DNA from: JAQVSH01 sp964451605
GTDB taxonomy: Bacteria; Bacteroidota; Bacteroidia; Bacteroidales; UBA4181
Assembly (NCBI GenBank): GCA_964451605.1
Contig: CAYVJA010000037.1
Span: 1 to 28,795 of the forward strand
DNA length: 28,795 nucleotides
Direction: 5' to 3'
The number at the start of each line of letters is the position of its first letter. Position 1 is the first letter of the stretch. The notes under the pieces were generated by a model. The model worked only from the letters and a program-made list of their open reading frames with translations. It was not told where the DNA came from and ran no database searches. Below, piece after piece: positions 25,718 to 28,795 of the stretch. Both the position numbers and the translations under genes were made by a program.

Positions 25718-27199
25718 ATGTTTACCCGGAACGATCTGAATTTATTAGAGGCCAAAGGCATTTCGCCCGAACAGGCCCGGGAACAACTGGATAACTTTAC
25801 CAAAGGGTTCCCCTACCTTCCCATTGTCGAAGCGGCTACTCCCGGCAGAGGCATTCACTGCTTCGACTCCGCACAAATCGATAAGTTGACAGCTCTTTAC
25901 GACAGGTTAAAGGTGCAAAAACGGGTGGTGAAATTTGTACCCGCCTCAGGCGCCGCTACCCGAATGTTCAAGGATCTCTTCACCCATGTACAAGAGGGTA
26001 AACCAAATCAGGCATCCGATGAGGTACTCAAACAAATTGACCGATTTGCTTTTGGTTCGCTACTACTGAAGTTCTGTAAAGAGAGAGGGATTTTCAAGAC
26101 TGAAAGCCGGGCAGTACTCGAAACCCTTCTTTCGAAGGAGGGATTAGGGTATGGTTCTCTTCCCAAAGCGCTTCTGCTCTTCCATACCTACCCCGACCAT
26201 GCCCGTACCGCATTCGAGGAGCATCTGGCCGAAGGGGCACTCTATGGCGAAAGTGCCAACAAGGAGGTGTTCATCCACTTCACGGTATCGCCCGAACATC
26301 AGGCTGCCTTCGATTCATTGATGCGCGAGGTTGTACCCGGTTTTGAACAAGCCACGGGAAAGCGATTCTTTATCACCACCTCATTCCAAAAAGCATCAAC
26401 CGACCAACTCGCGGCCAATCTCAGCAACGAGCCCTTCCGGAACCCCGACGGGAGCCTCCTCTTCCGGCCCGGTGGCCATGGGGCTCTGCTGGAAAATCTG
26501 AACGAGTTGGATGCAGATATCCTCTTTATCAAAAATATCGACAATGTAGTTCCCGATCGACTCAAGGCGCCAACTGTCCGTTACAAAAAAGCGCTTGCCG
26601 GCCTTCTTCTCCAAATGCAGGAAGAGATATTCGGCCGTTTAGGTGAATTGCAAAATCCCGCTCCCGACGCCGGGTTTATTGAGCAAACCGCCCGCTGGAC
26701 AGAAGAGAATCTGGGTGTACGCCTTCCCGGAAACTTCCATGCCTGCGACACCGAACGGAAACGCAGCTGGCTGATTGACCGCCTCAACCGGCCCATTCGG
26801 GTTTGCGGAATGGTGAAGAATGAGGGCGAACCCGGAGGAGGCCCCTTTTGGGTAAAAGAGTCGGACGGAACCCTGACCTTACAGATAGCAGAGTCGTCGC
26901 AAATAGATCCGGCAGAGATCTCCATCATGCACAACTCCACCCATTTCAACCCCGTCGATTTGGTATGCGGCATCCGTGACTACCAGGGGAAGCCCTTTAA
27001 CCTGCCCGATTTTCGCGACCCGGCCACCGGTTTCATCACCGAAAAATCGAAAGACGGCCAACGCCTGAAAGCACAAGAACTGCCCGGCCTCTGGAACGGC
27101 GCCATGGCCCGCTGGAACACCCTGTTTGTAGAGGTCCCCATCGAAACCTTCAACCCGGTTAAAACCGTAAACGATTTACTGCGACCGCAACACCAATAA
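25718..27199 (+). CDS. DUF4301 family protein
   Basis: This 493-residue soluble-looking protein has no signal peptide and matches what I know of DUF4301, found in Bacteroidota and uncharacterised. Recognisable stretches: KFVPASGAATRMFKDL near 72, HFTVSPEHQAAFDSLM near 188, LLFRPGGHGALLENLNELDA near 247, then ILFIKNIDNVVPD, and IMHNSTHFNPVDLVCGIRDY near 407. The Gly/Ala-rich loop followed by Arg, the GGHGALLENL segment and the DNV pair look like the nucleotide- and metal-binding parts of UDP-sugar pyrophosphorylase-like enzymes; this is my inference. It follows thrC by 53 bases on the same strand and could be cotranscribed. A terminator-like hairpin lies 213 bases downstream. Confidence 0.82.
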   Translation: MFTRNDLNLLEAKGISPEQAREQLDNFTKGFPYLPIVEAATPGRGIHCFDSAQIDKLTALYDRLKVQKRVVKFVPASGAATRMFKDLFTHVQEGKPNQASDEVLKQIDRFAFGSLLLKFCKERGIFKTESRAVLETLLSKEGLGYGSLPKALLLFHTYPDHARTAFEEHLAEGALYGESANKEVFIHFTVSPEHQAAFDSLMREVVPGFEQATGKRFFITTSFQKASTDQLAANLSNEPFRNPDGSLLFRPGGHGALLENLNELDADILFIKNIDNVVPDRLKAPTVRYKKALAGLLLQMQEEIFGRLGELQNPAPDAGFIEQTARWTEENLGVRLPGNFHACDTERKRSWLIDRLNRPIRVCGMVKNEGEPGGGPFWVKESDGTLTLQIAESSQIDPAEISIMHNSTHFNPVDLVCGIRDYQGKPFNLPDFRDPATGFITEKSKDGQRLKAQELPGLWNGAMARWNTLFVEVPIETFNPVKTVNDLLRPQHQ

Positions 27200-27201
27200 T
27201 C

Positions 27202-27467
27202 AATGCTCTAATGCTCTAGTGCTCTAGTGCTGCGCTGGCGCGCTCTTGTGCGCTGCGCGCAAATGGTGAATGGTTAACGGTGAATGGTTAATGGTTAATG
27301 GGCGCTGCGCGCAAGTGTAACAGTGTAGCAGTGTAACAGTGTAGCGCTGCGCGCGAGTGCTCTAGTGCTCTGGTGCTGCGCTGCGCGCGAAAACGTCAAT
27401 CAAATCTTTTTCGCGCTTGCGCGTTTTGTTTCATTCACCATCAACCATTGACCATTAACCATTTAAT
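27202..27467. repeat. Dispersed word-repeat array in a convergent spacer
   Basis: Between the converging DUF4301 and Fic genes lies an array of four word types: TGCTCTAG-type octamers (27204-27230 and 27357-27375); near-tandem AATGGTTA/AATGGTGA words (27261-27300); AGTGTAACAGTGTAGC words (27314-27346); and the GC-rich punctuation GCGCTGCGCGC at 27250-27260, 27302-27312, 27344-27354 and 27378-27388. A second AATGGT-type run lies in opposite orientation at 27431-27465, so the spacer could fold into a long imperfect stem. Block 27355-27388 matches 638-663 with one extra octamer. No coding frame was found in it. Its right end overlaps the last codons of the Fic gene. Confidence 0.8.
27412..27430 (+). 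terminator. Intrinsic-terminator-like hairpin after DUF4301
   Basis: CGCGC-TT-GCGCG (27412-27423) followed by TTTTGTT. The T tract is on the plus strand, so it would end transcription from the DUF4301/threonine side. The two-base loop is tight, so the lowest base pair probably opens to give a four-base loop. Confidence 0.5.
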
Positions 27468-28555
27468 TCGTAATGGGTACTTCTGCCCCCTGACGGCTCC
27501 TTCTTTAGTATCTTCTTGTTCATTAAATCTTGAATATCTCTGACTGCGGTATCCTGAGAACACTTTGCAATTTTTCCCCATTTTGAGGAGGTTAATTTTC
27601 CATCAAAGCCATCCAGCATCTTATTGATCAATAAACGCTGACGTTCGTTTAAACTCGTTGTTGAGTGCCGCTCCCAAAAGCTTGCCTTACACAATACCTT
27701 CGAAAGAACTGTATCTGAAGAAACCAATGCATCCAACAAGCAGTTCAGAAACCAGGACAACCAGTCGGATATATCCAGCTCTCCTTTTTGGGTCCTCTCT
27801 AAGACATCATAATAGTTCTTCCTCTCTTTTCTGATTTGTGCAGACATACTGTAAAAACGCTGAGGAGTACCATCAGCCCGGGCAAGTAACATATCGGTCA
27901 AGGCACGACCAATCCTGCCATTCCCATCCTCAAAGGGATGAAGCGTAACAAACCACAAATGTGCTATTCCGGCTTTTAGGACGGGTTCCAATTCCGTTTC
28001 CGAATTGAACCAATCTATAAATTGATCCATCTCATGGGGTATAACCGATGAATCAGGAGCCTGATAATGCACCCGCTCCTTACCCATTGCACCTGACACA
28101 ACCTGCATGGGACCCGTCGAATCAACACGCCAGGCGCCAACAGTTATCGTGTATAGTCCGCTTTGTCCGGTTGGAAACAAAGCGGTATGCCACCTAAAAA
28201 GACGATCTGACGAAATTGGCTCGCTACAATTATTTGTAGCATCTACTATCAGATCGACCATACCATCAACATTTCGATCGGAATAACTCAGTGCACCTAT
28301 ATCCAAGCCAAGACGTTTTGCCAGGGATGAGCGGACTTGATCCAGATGTAAGATTTCACCCTCAATTTCGGTTGACTTAATCACATCAAGGGTCAAAGTT
28401 TCCAATAGTGCTTCATTCCTAAGATTGAAACCTATTGCCTCCATTTTACCCATTAGCCTGCCTTGAAGATTTCGAACCTTACTCAACGTTGGAACCAATA
28501 TGTCATTGTTCCACGTAAAAGTTGGCCAGCCTGAGTTCTGATAAAGATATCTCAT
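27455..28555 (-). CDS. Fic-domain protein with N-terminal autoinhibitory motif
   Basis: The 366-residue protein has an N-terminal DUF4172-like region (WPTFTWNN to about 70), the Fic domain with the complete catalytic motif HPFEDGNGRIGR (206-217), and a C-terminal winged-helix-like segment (ERQRLLINKMLDGF to the end). The inhibitory motif (S/T)xxxE(G/N) is present as STEIEG at 61-66, making it a class II Fic enzyme: its Glu would block ATP until relieved. Such enzymes usually transfer AMP to a protein hydroxyl; the target is unknown. No antitoxin-like gene is next to it. Its DNA looks more AT-rich than the neighbours (many AAA, ATT and TTA codons), which fits later acquisition. It has its own promoter. 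Confidence 0.93.
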   Translation of the reverse strand: MRYLYQNSGWPTFTWNNDILVPTLSKVRNLQGRLMGKMEAIGFNLRNEALLETLTLDVIKSTEIEGEILHLDQVRSSLAKRLGLDIGALSYSDRNVDGMVDLIVDATNNCSEPISSDRLFRWHTALFPTGQSGLYTITVGAWRVDSTGPMQVVSGAMGKERVHYQAPDSSVIPHEMDQFIDWFNSETELEPVLKAGIAHLWFVTLHPFEDGNGRIGRALTDMLLARADGTPQRFYSMSAQIRKERKNYYDVLERTQKGELDISDWLSWFLNCLLDALVSSDTVLSKVLCKASFWERHSTTSLNERQRLLINKMLDGFDGKLTSSKWGKIAKCSQDTAVRDIQDLMNKKILKKEPSGGRSTHYELNG

Positions 28556-28575
28556 ATTCTACGCATTATATGCGG

Positions 28576-28607
28576 CAAAAATACACTCTATTCTACGCAA
28601 ACCCAAA
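28576..28607 (-). promoter_or_regulatory. Bacteroidota-type promoter for the Fic gene
   Basis: On the minus strand TTTG (28607-28604) is followed after 20 bases by TATTTTTG (28583-28576), matching the -33 and -7 consensus at normal spacing. The Fic ATG (28555) begins 20 bases later. Confidence 0.75.
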
Positions 28608-28676
28608 TATTCTCCGCAATTTCTGCGACGATTATTCACTGCAATCTCCGCAACTGCTCTTTTAGGCGCAAATGAA

Positions 28677-28735
28677 ACAGTGATGTGATGATGTGATGAT
28701 GTGATGATTTGAAGATGTGGGGGGGGGGGGGGGGG
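28677..28735. repeat. Tandem GTGATGAT octamers followed by a 17-G tract
   Basis: Three to four near-perfect GTGATGAT units (28680-28710) lead through GAAGAT to an uninterrupted run of 17 G (28719-28735). It lies upstream of the Fic promoter and in no recognised gene. The octamers resemble the other word repeats in style. The exact G count is uncertain because long homopolymers are hard to sequence. Confidence 0.85.
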
Positions 28736-28795
28736 TAACGTAGGATGTAGCCGTTTGGAGGTAACTGCCTCGGAGACAACCGGAGAAGTTGGGCG
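28736..28795. other. Unassigned right edge
   Basis: Sixty bases after the G tract. The minus strand is open from the edge through the C tract to a stop near 28561, without a start codon visible, and the predicted peptide is low in complexity around the prolines. I do not recognise a gene. Confidence 0.4.

Noticed and set aside
27202..27467. CRISPR array
   Set aside because: Repeat words are only 7-11 bases, spacing is irregular, no constant spacer length exists and no cas gene is present.

Overview
The window is chromosomal DNA from a member of the Bacteroidota, most likely order Bacteroidales (Dysgonomonadaceae/Porphyromonadaceae-like; the family is my guess). The support is: the bamD-rpoZ-coaBC-DUF4835-recN cluster, the phylum-type omega subunit, DUF4835 and DUF4301 proteins, a thrA / phosphoglycerate-mutase-like / thrC operon, few Shine-Dalgarno sequences before starts, and repeated TAnnTTTG promoter boxes typical of the phylum's sigma factor. 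Two runs of exactly 10 N (7499-7508 and 15744-15753) show that this is a scaffold with placeholder gaps, probably a draft or metagenome assembly.

Layout. 1-216: start of a secreted protein running off the left edge (minus). 217-728: intergenic DNA with hairpins and a patch of a dispersed word repeat. 729-799: tRNA-Gln(UUG) with its own promoter (minus). 890-4309: mfd (minus). 4475-7210: large secreted MG2/plug-type protein (plus), a paralogue of the protein at the left edge. 7265-8372: prfB with its programmed +1 frameshift. 8437-13404: the compact run bamD, rpoZ, coaBC, DUF4835 (PorD-like), recN. 13446-14060: single-domain SIS sugar-phosphate isomerase. 14148-16935: secreted exo-rhamnogalacturonan-lyase-like protein, broken at an assembly gap. 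A strong hairpin separates it from a minus-strand operon (19644 back to 17004): sugar nucleotidyltransferase, CBM9-like protein, ruvX, def. The plus strand then carries fabD (19753), the threonine operon thrA, homoserine-kinase candidate, thrC (20644-25664), and a DUF4301 protein (to 27199). A repeat-rich convergent spacer follows, then a minus-strand Fic protein (27455-28555) with a full promoter. The right edge has tandem octamers, a 17-G tract and 60 unassigned bases.

Functionally this is mostly core genome: transcription-coupled repair, translation termination, outer-membrane assembly, CoA synthesis, recombination repair, fatty-acid initiation and aspartate-to-threonine synthesis. A few envelope and carbohydrate genes are mixed in.

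I found no convincing new defence or mobile system. The one defence-like signal, a DrmA-type helicase P-loop inside the lyase gene, is about 68% GC and ends exactly at a gap, so it is best read as a foreign or chimeric contig end. The more interesting leads are the dispersed intergenic word repeats, the altered active-site residues in ThrA and CoaBC, a hydrophobic leader without a start codon before the CBM9-like gene, and the unexplained role of DUF4301.
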